Assembly (NCBI GenBank): GCA_020050175.1 | Contig: JAGVKY010000092.1 | Coordinates: 1 to 20,218 of the forward strand | Length of the DNA: 20,218 nucleotides | Source: Parachlamydiales bacterium | Lineage (GTDB): Bacteria > Chlamydiota > Chlamydiia > Chlamydiales > JAJFMK01 | Direction of reading: 5' to 3' | In this document: in pieces, positions 13,748-20,218 of the stretch | Numbering within the stretch: the first letter of the stretch is position 1 | Layout: every line of letters begins with the position of its first letter | Position numbers and translations under genes: made by a program | The notes under the pieces: model-generated | Told to the model about the DNA's origin: nothing | The model's database searches: none | What the model saw: only the letters and a program-made list of their open reading frames with translations

Positions 13748-15800
13748 AATCAAAAGCCGGTTTTCCGAGAATCGTTTTACTTCCTAAAGAATCGGTCTCA
13801 ACTAGACCTTTTACTTGTAAGGCATCAAAAACCTTTGCTCGCATCGCTTCGTCTGGAACAACAACCCCTTTGATCATCGAAGGAGGAACTCTCTCTTTAA
13901 TCATCACCTCATTGCTCCAATGAAAGTAATTTTCTTGCCCATCGGCAAATTTAAAAATATTGGGACGGTACTGGTAATTGCCAGGGACCTTTCTGGTGCC
14001 AAAGGAATCTGCAGGGTACTGATAGGTCCCTGTATTTAAAAGTTCTGTAGACAAAAGAAGTCTTATATCACCCCAATAAAGATTATCTAATTGAAAGCCT
14101 TTCTTAGCAGTACTATCAGTCAACAGCTGTGTATAAATGCTATCAGCTCCACCCGTGTAAAAATCAGAAATGGTGCTCATTCCATGGATCTTCATCCCAT
14201 GGTCAAATCGCACCTCCGAAGAGAGCATCCCCATTTTAAGGATCGAGGCGAGACTATCTGCAGCAGATTCGAAAGGAGCAGTGATCGTAGAAACCAGCAT
14301 CTTTCCCCCCAATTTTACAACTTCTCCAGCAATACTAGGGTCAGTATAACGGACACGACCTGGCAAAATTTCAGTTGTTTCCATTTCAGGGAGGCGATCT
14401 CTCAAAGTGACCTCCATTGAAGGAGCAAGATCGATTATTTCATCTATGAGTTTGTCGATGGGAAGATCAAAGTATTTGGCATCTCTTTCGAGTTTTAAAG
14501 CCTCTTTAGGATGATAAATCCGAAAGAGCTGTCCAATCTTTAGCCTTTCAATATCGTCTTCCGAGGAGTTATGCAAAGCGGCATCTAAATTGAAAAAAGA
14601 GAGAAGTTCATGCAGTTGGAAGAGATTCTTTTCTCCCTCCAAAACCACCTTCACTCGATCATAAATATTGGACATGTTCGGCGAGGCGCCAATGGTCACT
14701 GTCCCCAAACCATCAAAAGTGATTTGATGAGCGCTACCTAATTTATTTCCAGTTCCATCTGAAGTAAAAGTAAAAGGAACCTCTTCAATTTTGATCCCTT
14801 TAGCATGAGATTGTGTGAAATATAAAAAATCTTTTAACTCATCACCACTAAAGCTTTTCAAATCATGGACCACTTGCTCGATCCGGTCGCGGAAGACGTG
14901 GTTCACTTTAAAATCGAGCTCAGCCATCTCCTTTCCATCGATGACTCGAGTTCGGAATTCAAGGTTCATTCCTTTGACAACGCCTTCACCTTGCCCATGA
15001 AAATGGGTGCCAAAATCGTAGGCTTTTCCGTCCGCATCGAATAAAACGACCCGCTCTTTTTCTTCCTGTAGAGGTGAATGAATTAAAGAAGCAGTCTCTC
15101 TTCCCTTTTGGATTTTTTCAATGAGTTTTTTAAATCTTTCCTCTAAGAGGTAGACATTTCTCTTTTGGATAAGCTGATGGTATTGGTACCCTTGGAAACA
15201 ACGGATACATCCCATGGCAAGTTTAGAAATAGCTTCGGGGTGTCTTCCATCTTTCCACTCTTTTTGAGCTTGGATAAAACTAACCAGCCCTTGCAAAAGG
15301 AGGGATAAAAGAGTCAACTCCATCGAGCCTGTCAGAAGAATCGAGAGATAGAAAGCCAAAGAAGCTGCTTGCAGGAGCTCTTCTAAAGCTAAGGCATATT
15401 CTCTTTTAACAAGATGCTGTGCCGCTCGGTGAAGACTCATCCCCATATCAACAACTGTCGAAACAATCAGACCTAACTGGAATTGTAAAATAGCAGCAAC
15501 AAGAGACGTCACAGCCAGTGCCAAGAGAGCGACTTGTTTAACGCCTAACCAAATATCCTTTTTGTAAATGGCAAAGCCTACCTGCTCGAGATGAGTAAAG
15601 ACTCTAACTCCTCCCATCACGCCTGAGATCGCTCGACCGGCTGGCTTAAAAAGGGAGATGAAAGGGAGAGCAATCAGAGTCACTCTTTCAGCTGTCGCTC
15701 GCCAAGGCTTAATACTTTTAGGCAAGTCGAAATCGAACCGCCTTAGATTATAAAAAGGTTCGAAAGTTTTATGAGCTACAAACTGAATACAGTTAGACAT
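13701..15800 (-). CDS. Large membrane protein with possible ADP-ribosyltransferase-like C-terminus
   Basis: A 699-residue protein that I cannot place in a named family. There is no signal peptide. Hydrophobic segments at about 40-64, 84-118 and 145-176 suggest a membrane-embedded N-terminal third, as in chlamydial-type inclusion or effector proteins. The middle (180-490) is soluble. The C-terminal 200 residues contain PFESAADSLASILKMGMLSS (509-528), a YTGGADSIYTQLL block (548-560) and NEVMIKERVPPSMIKGVVV (630-648). The order 'ILK-x-GLLS, GGAD, E-V-x-V-x-x-x-x-PP-x-x-I-x-G' resembles ADP-ribosyltransferase/DarT-like folds, with Glu631 as a candidate catalytic residue. This is a pattern judgement, not a match. 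The start ATG at 15800 has no Shine-Dalgarno sequence. It is monocistronic and divergent from the oxidoreductase pair. Confidence 0.7.
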   Translation of the reverse strand: MSNCIQFVAHKTFEPFYNLRRFDFDLPKSIKPWRATAERVTLIALPFISLFKPAGRAISGVMGGVRVFTHLEQVGFAIYKKDIWLGVKQVALLALAVTSLVAAILQFQLGLIVSTVVDMGMSLHRAAQHLVKREYALALEELLQAASLAFYLSILLTGSMELTLLSLLLQGLVSFIQAQKEWKDGRHPEAISKLAMGCIRCFQGYQYHQLIQKRNVYLLEERFKKLIEKIQKGRETASLIHSPLQEEKERVVLFDADGKAYDFGTHFHGQGEGVVKGMNLEFRTRVIDGKEMAELDFKVNHVFRDRIEQVVHDLKSFSGDELKDFLYFTQSHAKGIKIEEVPFTFTSDGTGNKLGSAHQITFDGLGTVTIGASPNMSNIYDRVKVVLEGEKNLFQLHELLSFFNLDAALHNSSEDDIERLKIGQLFRIYHPKEALKLERDAKYFDLPIDKLIDEIIDLAPSMEVTLRDRLPEMETTEILPGRVRYTDPSIAGEVVKLGGKMLVSTITAPFESAADSLASILKMGMLSSEVRFDHGMKIHGMSTISDFYTGGADSIYTQLLTDSTAKKGFQLDNLYWGDIRLLLSTELLNTGTYQYPADSFGTRKVPGNYQYRPNIFKFADGQENYFHWSNEVMIKERVPPSMIKGVVVPDEAMRAKVFDALQVKGLVETDSLGSKTILGKPAFDFIQVSEIVTDKLLSL

Positions 15801-15901
15801 TTTTTATATTATTAATTAAATAAACAAATCATTTTAGTTAGTTTTGAAATTAGTTGATAGGTTTTGATTGTATCCGTATCTTGCTAGTCTGGAGAGATGC
15901 G

Positions 15902-16924
15902 ATGAAAGCTGTGATCATGAATGGCTTTGGCCCGGCCAAAAAGTTGACTTTGGGTGATAGACCAACACCTGTTCCGCTAGAGAAAGAAGTTCTAATACGG
16001 ATCAAAGCGACCGGTTTTAACCCAGTCGATTGGAAAATCCGGGACGGATGGTATGGAGGCGACCCCCACCAAATCCTCGGTTGCGACTGCAGTGGGATCA
16101 TTGACTCAGTAGGCCCAAACGTAACGAGATTTTCTAAAGGAGATGAGGTTTATGGGATGGCTCATATGCGTGGATCCAACGGAACCTATGCAGAGTTTGT
16201 CTGCCTGCCAGAAGAGTTGGTCTATAAAAAGCCAACATCTCTTTCTTTTGAGGAAGCGGCCGCTGTCCCTCTTGCCGCCTTAACTGCTTATCGAGCCACA
16301 AGAGCCATCAAAAAAGGGAGCACTGTTTTTATCGCCGGCATCGGAGGCGGTGTCGGCTCCTTTGCGGCGCAATTTGTCAAAATTTTTGGAGCTAAGACCA
16401 TTTTCACTCTTGCTAAAGAGGCAAAAAGCGCCAAGTTTATCCAAGAAAACTTGAAGGTCGAAAAAGAGCATATCGTCCTCTACGAAGGGCTATCCATCGA
16501 ACAGATCAAGGAAAATCTTCTGACATTGACTAAAGGCCGTTTTTTTGAGGCCACTGTAGATTTGGTGGGTGGTGATGTGAAACAACTTTGCCTCGAACTT
16601 ACCAATTATTCGGGCAATTTTTCTACCATCCTTCCAGAAGATAACTTTTCTTTCCCTACGTGGAGTCAAACTTCCATTCCTTTTGCAAAAAACCTCTCTC
16701 TCCATTGGGTCCGTGTTGGCGCTGAGCTATTGGATGATGATAGAACAACATGGCAGATCTACCCTGAGCATTTCAGCCAAATCACCGAGATGTTAAATAA
16801 AGGGATATTACGACCTCCCTCTATAGAGATGGTCGGTTCTTTGAGCGCTGAAGCCGTTCAAAAAGCACATGCTCTCTTAGAAACTGGAAGGGTTAAAGGT
16901 AAACTTGTGATGGTCGTCTCATGA
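15902..16924 (+). CDS. Zinc-free medium-chain reductase, quinone oxidoreductase type
   Basis: A 340-residue NADPH-dependent medium-chain dehydrogenase of the quinone oxidoreductase/zeta-crystallin branch. Landmarks are TGFNPVDWKIRDG (37-49), GCDCSGIIDSVG (60-71), AAVPLAALTAYRA (120-132) and the dinucleotide loop GIGGGVGSFAAQ (146-157). The Cys/His zinc ligands of alcohol dehydrogenases are missing, as expected for this branch. I chose ATG 15902 rather than the upstream ATG at 15854, because GGAGA at 15891-15895 sits at the right distance and family homology begins exactly with MKAVIMNGFG. It overlaps the next gene in an ATGA, so the two reductases are co-translated. The substrate is probably a quinone or reactive enal/enone. 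Confidence 0.9.
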   Translation: MKAVIMNGFGPAKKLTLGDRPTPVPLEKEVLIRIKATGFNPVDWKIRDGWYGGDPHQILGCDCSGIIDSVGPNVTRFSKGDEVYGMAHMRGSNGTYAEFVCLPEELVYKKPTSLSFEEAAAVPLAALTAYRATRAIKKGSTVFIAGIGGGVGSFAAQFVKIFGAKTIFTLAKEAKSAKFIQENLKVEKEHIVLYEGLSIEQIKENLLTLTKGRFFEATVDLVGGDVKQLCLELTNYSGNFSTILPEDNFSFPTWSQTSIPFAKNLSLHWVRVGAELLDDDRTTWQIYPEHFSQITEMLNKGILRPPSIEMVGSLSAEAVQKAHALLETGRVKGKLVMVVS

Positions 16925-17910
16925 AAGCCATGGTTTTACATCAGATTGCTCCGATTGAAACAGCTCCCTTAAAGCTGGAAGAGGTCCCCATCCCAGAATC
17001 TCAAGTCGATGAGATTTTGGTGAAAGTAGGTGCCTGTGGCGTCTGTCGAACCGATCTTCATGTGATTGAAGGTGACCTTAAACGGGAAAAACTCCCGATT
17101 ATTCCTGGACATCAGGTCGTTGGAAAGGTTGTTAAAGAGGGAAACAAGTTTAAAAAAGGAGATCGGATCGGCATTGCTTGGCTTCGTCATACCTGCCAAA
17201 GCTGTTTTTATTGCGAGCATGGGAAAGAAAACCTATGCGAATCGTCTCGTTATACTGGCTATCATCGCGATGGAGGCTATGCCGAGTATGCTGTCGTGCC
17301 AGAAGAATATGCTTATCATATCCCCGAAGGGTTTAGTGATGCTGAAGCTACTCCCCTTCTCTGCGGAGGCATTGTTGGCTATCGTGCCTACAAGCGAGCG
17401 GATGTCCCGCTTGGAGGGAAATTAGGCATTTATGGCTTTGGCTCCTCTGCCCACATCATCTTCCAAATTGCCAAATACCAGGGGTGTGAAGTTTTTGTCG
17501 CCACACGCGACCCTAGACACCAAGCATTTGCCAAGGAAATGGGGGCCGATTGGGTCGGAGCTGGAGATTCAATTCTCCCTACACCCGTTGATAGCATCAT
17601 TATTTTTGCCCCTGCAGGCAACTTAGTCCCCATCGCTCTCCGCTCCTTGAAACCTGGCGGCATCGTTGTCAATGCCGGGATCCATATGAGTAATATCCCT
17701 CAAATGTCCTACGAAGATTGCTTGTTCCATGAAAAACAACTGAGAAGTGTTGAATCGAACACTCGCATAGATGGGCAAGAATTCCTCGCCTTAGCAGAAG
17801 AAATCCCCATCAAACCCCATATCACCCTCTTCCCTTTAGAAAAAGCAAACGAAGCCCTTCTAAAGGTTAAACAGAACGCGATCCAAGGAACAGCTGTGTT
17901 AATCCCCTAA
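16921..17910 (+). CDS. Zinc-binding alcohol dehydrogenase family protein
   Basis: A 329-residue medium-chain alcohol dehydrogenase. Catalytic zinc ligands are seen as Cys42 (ACGVCRTDLH, 38-47), His64 (PGHQVVG, 62-68) and probably Cys148. The structural zinc site is Cys92, 95, 98 and 106 (CQSCFYCEHGKENLC). The usual Glu after the catalytic His is Gln65. The Rossmann loop GFGSSAH is at 172-178, and Arg196 at the end of the second strand suggests NADP(H). It resembles the adh_fam_2 type found in many bacteria. It is the second gene of the pair beginning at 15902 and is coupled by a four-base overlap, so the two enzymes may act on related aldehyde/ketone substrates. Confidence 0.92.
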   Translation: MKAMVLHQIAPIETAPLKLEEVPIPESQVDEILVKVGACGVCRTDLHVIEGDLKREKLPIIPGHQVVGKVVKEGNKFKKGDRIGIAWLRHTCQSCFYCEHGKENLCESSRYTGYHRDGGYAEYAVVPEEYAYHIPEGFSDAEATPLLCGGIVGYRAYKRADVPLGGKLGIYGFGSSAHIIFQIAKYQGCEVFVATRDPRHQAFAKEMGADWVGAGDSILPTPVDSIIIFAPAGNLVPIALRSLKPGGIVVNAGIHMSNIPQMSYEDCLFHEKQLRSVESNTRIDGQEFLALAEEIPIKPHITLFPLEKANEALLKVKQNAIQGTAVLIP

Positions 17911-17912
17911 CC

Positions 17913-17942
17913 AAAAAGACCTGCATTCAAAAATGCAGGTCT
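17913..17942 (-). terminator. Rho-independent terminator for the minus-strand gene at 17998
   Basis: A perfect 11-base-pair stem (17917-17927 with 17932-17942, AGACCTGCATT type) has a four-base loop. On the minus strand it is followed by TTTTT, as in an intrinsic terminator, about 55 bases after the stop at 17998. On the plus strand the stem follows the alcohol dehydrogenase by six bases but has no T tract, so it would only weakly stop the plus operon. Confidence 0.75.
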
Positions 17943-17947
17943 AAATA

Positions 17948-17980
17948 GACCGACTCTCATTAAAAAAATGAAAGCTGGTC
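17948..17980 (-). terminator. Second, imperfect hairpin between convergent genes
   Basis: Bases 17948-17961 and 17967-17980 can pair over 14 positions with one G-U and two mismatches around a five-base A loop. It sits between the stop of the minus-strand gene (17998) and the perfect terminator. No T tract follows, so it may be a processing or stability structure rather than a terminator. Confidence 0.4.
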
Positions 17981-17997
17981 AAAACTCTAAATTTGTT

Positions 17998-18585
17998 TTA
18001 TTTTGTTTTGTTATCGCCACTACCGCCGAACAATCCAAACCTTCCTTTTAACCCTTCAAAAAACGTTGTTGTTTTAGCAGGTTCTGACTCGGTTGGTGGA
18101 ACTTGCTGATCGATACTTTTATAATAAATCGATCTTAAACTATCTGCGCTTCTTTCAACTCTACCTTGAGACACTCTAGAAGCTAAAGAAACACCGACTT
18201 TATTCGTTTCCTCTATCTTTTCATTTACTTCGATCCCCTGCTTACCAACTGTCTTTACTCTAGTATGTCCCATGATCATTTTCTCATCCCCTAGGCCCAA
18301 TGATTTCAATTTCTCTAAAGCAGCATCCTCAGTGTTTTGTTTAAAAAAAGCCATTAAAGTTTCAATTGATTTAACAAGTTGTTGTTGTTTTGGCTTTTCA
18401 AGTTCATTAAAGTATTCAACTTCTGATTTTAGCACAGTTTTCATCTGGCCTACTTTAGAAACATCTTCTTCACCACTCTTAACATGAACAATCTTTTCAT
18501 TTCCTCTTTCTGAAATTGTTTGATTCCATTGAGCATAGGTAAGCGCTGCATCTCTTAATGTAGAATCATCTATATTCATCGCCAT
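17998..18585 (-). CDS. Unrecognised soluble, helix-rich protein
   Basis: A 195-residue hydrophilic protein with no signal peptide or membrane span, and no recognised family. I chose ATG 18585 (MAMNIDDSTLRD) because GAGG lies five bases upstream. A longer form from TTG 18606 would add seven residues but has its Shine-Dalgarno sequence too close. The N-terminal half (about 45-105) should form long helices (KSEVEYFNELEKPKQQQLVKS and following). The middle carries VNEKIEETNKVGVSLASRVSQ and the C-terminus is Gly/Phe-rich (FFEGLKGRFGLFGGSG) with a Lys-rich end. A type III-secreted or structural role is conceivable but not shown. It is monocistronic, with two hairpins downstream. Confidence 0.65.
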   Translation of the reverse strand: MAMNIDDSTLRDAALTYAQWNQTISERGNEKIVHVKSGEEDVSKVGQMKTVLKSEVEYFNELEKPKQQQLVKSIETLMAFFKQNTEDAALEKLKSLGLGDEKMIMGHTRVKTVGKQGIEVNEKIEETNKVGVSLASRVSQGRVERSADSLRSIYYKSIDQQVPPTESEPAKTTTFFEGLKGRFGLFGGSGDNKTK

Positions 18586-18660
18586 ACTAGCCTCACTAAT
18601 CGACAACCTTATTGAAAATCAATTATGTGAATATTTTATTAATTATTTATCAGAGGATAG

Positions 18661-18697
18661 AAAAAAGGCCGATATACACCAAAGATGAAAACCGGCC
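18661..18697 (-). terminator. Rho-independent terminator for the Cys/Met-rich protein gene
   Basis: On the minus strand GGCCGGT (18691-18697) pairs with ATCGGCC (18667-18673), seven base pairs with one G-U, around a loop of 17 bases. TTTTTT follows. It lies about 25 bases after the stop at 18720. Confidence 0.65.
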
Positions 18698-18719
18698 AGA
18701 CTTCTTTATAAAAGATTAA

Positions 18720-19055
18720 TTATTCGTTATTTGAGTTCATTCTCATGTTGTTACGAGCTGAATTCATCCGATCTTGCATAGCATTCATCCGATCTTGTCT
18801 CATGTTTTGATCATCAGAATTGTCGTTCATTCTCATGTTACGATCTTCGTCTCCACCGTTCAAATAAGGTGAATCTTTGTAGTAAACTTGATTATTCCAG
18901 TAGTCTTGGTACTCTGGTGAACCAGCACATGTATAGACTGGACAAGGACAGACAAATGTTGAAACGACAGGTGCGCACTCACAGCCGCATTGGGCAGAGA
19001 GAGAAGAGCCACCAGCAATCATAGCAAATGCTGAAAGTGTTAATAGTGCTTTCAT
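18720..19055 (-). CDS. Small secreted Cys-cluster protein with Met/Asn-rich repeat tail
   Basis: A 111-residue protein. The signal peptide MKALLTLSAFAMIAGGSSLSA is likely cut before Gln22. The mature start carries six Cys in a tight cluster (23, 25, 27, 36, 38, 43; CGCEC and CPCP), followed by a Tyr-rich stretch (49-64). The tail (70-111) is low-complexity with only Asp, Asn, Met, Arg, Gln and Ser in number, including NMRMN twice and QDRMN twice. It has no known family. Cys clusters and spaced Met residues suggest metal (for example copper) binding or disulfide cross-linking in the envelope; this is inference. The ATG at 19055 has AGGGG at good spacing and a terminator follows at 18661-18697, so it is a complete single-gene unit. 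Confidence 0.75.
   Translation of the reverse strand: MKALLTLSAFAMIAGGSSLSAQCGCECAPVVSTFVCPCPVYTCAGSPEYQDYWNNQVYYKDSPYLNGGDEDRNMRMNDNSDDQNMRQDRMNAMQDRMNSARNNMRMNSNNE
18735..18839. repeat. Short direct repeats coding for the Met/Asn-rich tail
   Basis: A 15-base unit at 18762-18776 recurs at 18783-18797 (21-base period, coding a seven-residue repeat). A second 15-base unit at 18735-18749 recurs at 18825-18839. They are identical at the DNA level, suggesting growth of the tail by repeat slippage or recombination. Confidence 0.7.
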
Positions 19056-19138
19056 ATAAACCCCTTTGGTTTTTGTTTTTCTTTGTTAGTTCAGTCCATA
19101 CAATGGGGTATTTAAAGATGTTTTAAGTTTTGGTTAAT

Positions 19139-20044
19139 TTAGATTAAACCCAAGGGTGCAAATGGAACCCCTTGGTATTTAGGCAGTCTGTCTACCCCTC
19201 CCGCGGTTGTCATGAAAGAGTTAAAAATATTTCCCTCAGAAAGAACGATGAATTTACCTACAGCATTTGCTATGACTACCTGAGCCATAGCATCTTGAGC
19301 TGTTTCTATTGATTTGATTTCGCTAGGGTTGAGAGGGTAATAATCACGACCAATTACCCACTCCTTGATTCCCAAACCCACAATTCTCACGCCATCCCTT
19401 CTAGCCCTCGAAATTAAAAGTGAAAAATCTCCATGGTTCTTTTTCATAAAGCTGAAGTAGGCTTTTAAAAGCGGACTTGACTGAGTAGGATCATCCATCT
19501 TTTCTTGTAGGCAAATAGGGAGAAAAGGAAAAAAAAGGGTGGTGATTTTTGGACAGTTTAAGAGTAGTTCATCCAGGACAACAGTGGCATCTTTCAAATT
19601 TGTCCCTCCAAAAATACAAAGACCTTGTACCCCTTTTTTCTTGAACACATCTTCCAATAAATCCTCCATCTTAAAATGAACGGGCATTTGGTAATCCACC
19701 AAAGTAAATTGCGGAAGTCCTCTCTTTGGAGTAGCATTCTTGAGTTTTTCTACGCAGACGCCAAGATATTCGAACAAAAAATGCTTTTTAGGAACATGTT
19801 CAAGATCTCGCAAACATGCTCTCATCACTTGATAAGGGTGAAAAAAAATGATCCCTTCTTCCCATTCTCTCCGATCCACTTCATAATCAACTCCTTCAAT
19901 GAAGCCTAAATTTGAAAGATTTTTGACAAAATTAGAAGTATCATCTCTTTCGAGCTTGAAACAGAAGCCTCTATTTTTTAAAAAGTATTTTAAAGGATCT
20001 TCAGGAACGCACAAATTGGAATCGGCGGTAGATATTTGAGACAC
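19139..20044 (-). CDS. Unrecognised 301-residue protein, probably the C-terminal part of a longer one
   Basis: The frame opens at GTG 20044, with no good Shine-Dalgarno sequence, and is open further upstream to about 20157 without another start codon. The protein is soluble and mixed alpha/beta. The C-terminal part, LLISRARRDGVRIVGLG (209-225) then QDAMAQVVIANAVGKFIVLSEG (250-271) and GGVDRLPKYQGVPFAPL (282-298), faintly resembles the Tiki/ChaN/erythromycin-esterase superfamily, in which an 'A-x-x-x-G-V-x-V-x-G' strand and a 'G-K-x-V-V-L-x-G-x-x-H' strand carry the active site. The expected His is not present here, so an inactive or unrelated fold is likely. It probably continues the coding frame entering from the right edge, across the T9 tract at 20066-20074. 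Confidence 0.6.
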   Translation of the reverse strand: MSQISTADSNLCVPEDPLKYFLKNRGFCFKLERDDTSNFVKNLSNLGFIEGVDYEVDRREWEEGIIFFHPYQVMRACLRDLEHVPKKHFLFEYLGVCVEKLKNATPKRGLPQFTLVDYQMPVHFKMEDLLEDVFKKKGVQGLCIFGGTNLKDATVVLDELLLNCPKITTLFFPFLPICLQEKMDDPTQSSPLLKAYFSFMKKNHGDFSLLISRARRDGVRIVGLGIKEWVIGRDYYPLNPSEIKSIETAQDAMAQVVIANAVGKFIVLSEGNIFNSFMTTAGGVDRLPKYQGVPFAPLGLI

Positions 20045-20218
20045 ATTACCGGAAAAGGGTGAGTCAAAAAAAAAGTGGAATTTGATTGTGGAGGTGTATT
20101 TCCTTGAGGAGAATTTTTTATAAAAAGCTGGCGTACTTTGTCAGATAGACATTCATTCATTTCCCGTTCTACGCTTTGTACTGCGTAAAAGACCCATGAG
20201 GTTTCATCAGAGAAGTCA
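19990..20218 (-). CDS. Partial coding frame entering from right edge
   Basis: An open frame of 76 codons enters at 20217 and ends at TAA 19990-19992. It begins DFSDETSWVFYAVQSVEREM and is protein-like up to about the T9 tract (SPQGNTPPQSNSTFF). Beyond the tract this frame becomes hydrophobic and Pro/Ile-rich (LTHPFPVMCLKYLPPIPI) and stops inside the next gene, while the -1 frame stays natural (DSPFSGNVSQIST). The upstream part is therefore most likely the true N-terminal region of the 301-residue protein, separated by a homopolymer frameshift. The 5' end lies outside the window. No family recognised. Confidence 0.55.
   Translation of the reverse strand, partial: DFSDETSWVFYAVQSVEREMNECLSDKVRQLFIKNSPQGNTPPQSNSTFFLTHPFPVMCLKYLPPIPICAFLKIL
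20066..20074 (-). other. Nine-base homopolymer at a frame junction
   Basis: Nine A on the plus strand (nine T in the sense strand) lie where two overlapping minus-strand frames meet. Sense codons are ACT TTT TTT TTG ACT; a one-base step back, or a tract of 10 or 7 T, would join the frame from the right edge to the 301-residue gene. T_TTT_TTG is a plausible slippery heptamer. Confidence 0.55.

Noticed and set aside
15854..15901. Upstream ATG adding 16 residues to the quinone-oxidoreductase gene
   Set aside because: The extra residues have no family match, while GGAGA stands correctly before the ATG at 15902 where homology begins.
1..20218. Search for CRISPR arrays, insertion sequences, integrases and attachment sites
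   Set aside because: No regularly spaced repeats, transposase-like proteins or flanking inverted repeats were seen. The only direct repeats are the short coding ones at 18735-18839.

Overview
The window looks like a piece of a moderately AT-rich bacterial chromosome, most likely from an environmental, Chlamydia-related lineage (Parachlamydia/Simkania/Waddlia-like). This assignment is an inference. It rests on a stand-alone inverse-autotransporter-type beta-barrel of the kind common in those genomes, several large unrecognised proteins with effector-like architecture, and a mostly monocistronic or short-operon layout. No rRNA, tRNA, CRISPR array, insertion sequence or phage gene was seen. Almost the whole window is coding and no gene-free gap exceeds 300 bases.

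Left part (1-5200): a lipase maturation factor family membrane protein runs off the left edge (minus strand). Next come two DUF2147 paralogues arranged tail to tail. A tight minus-strand operon follows, with a pyridoxamine-phosphate-oxidase-like flavoprotein and two tandem short-chain dehydrogenases. The second dehydrogenase has Gly where the catalytic Ser should be. Two neighbouring gene duplications therefore sit within about 3 kb.

Middle (5200-9900): an Uup-like ABC-F ATPase (plus strand) faces a minus-strand pair. That pair is a 341-residue inverse-autotransporter-like outer-membrane barrel and a 535-residue protein of unknown function with a DAD motif that may mark a glycosyltransferase-like fold.

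NHEJ operon (9902-13111, minus strand): ku, then the three functional modules of LigD as separate overlapping genes in the order 3'-phosphoesterase, ligase, polymerase. This is the domain order of the single-chain Pseudomonas-type LigD. The phosphoesterase/ligase junction carries a nine-A tract containing an in-frame A_AAA_AAG heptamer, followed at once by a TGA and a potential stem-loop. A -1 shift there would fuse phosphoesterase to ligase. This is the most interesting signal in the window.

Right part (13265-20218): a small secreted protein overlaps, tail to tail, a 699-residue membrane protein whose C-terminus resembles ADP-ribosyltransferase folds. A plus-strand pair of medium-chain dehydrogenases (one zinc-free quinone-oxidoreductase type, one zinc alcohol dehydrogenase) follows. 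Then come an unrecognised soluble protein, a small Cys/Met-rich secreted protein with a good terminator, and a 301-residue protein. Upstream of that last gene, a second reading frame enters from the right edge and is joined to it by a nine-T tract, so the two are probably one gene interrupted at a homopolymer.
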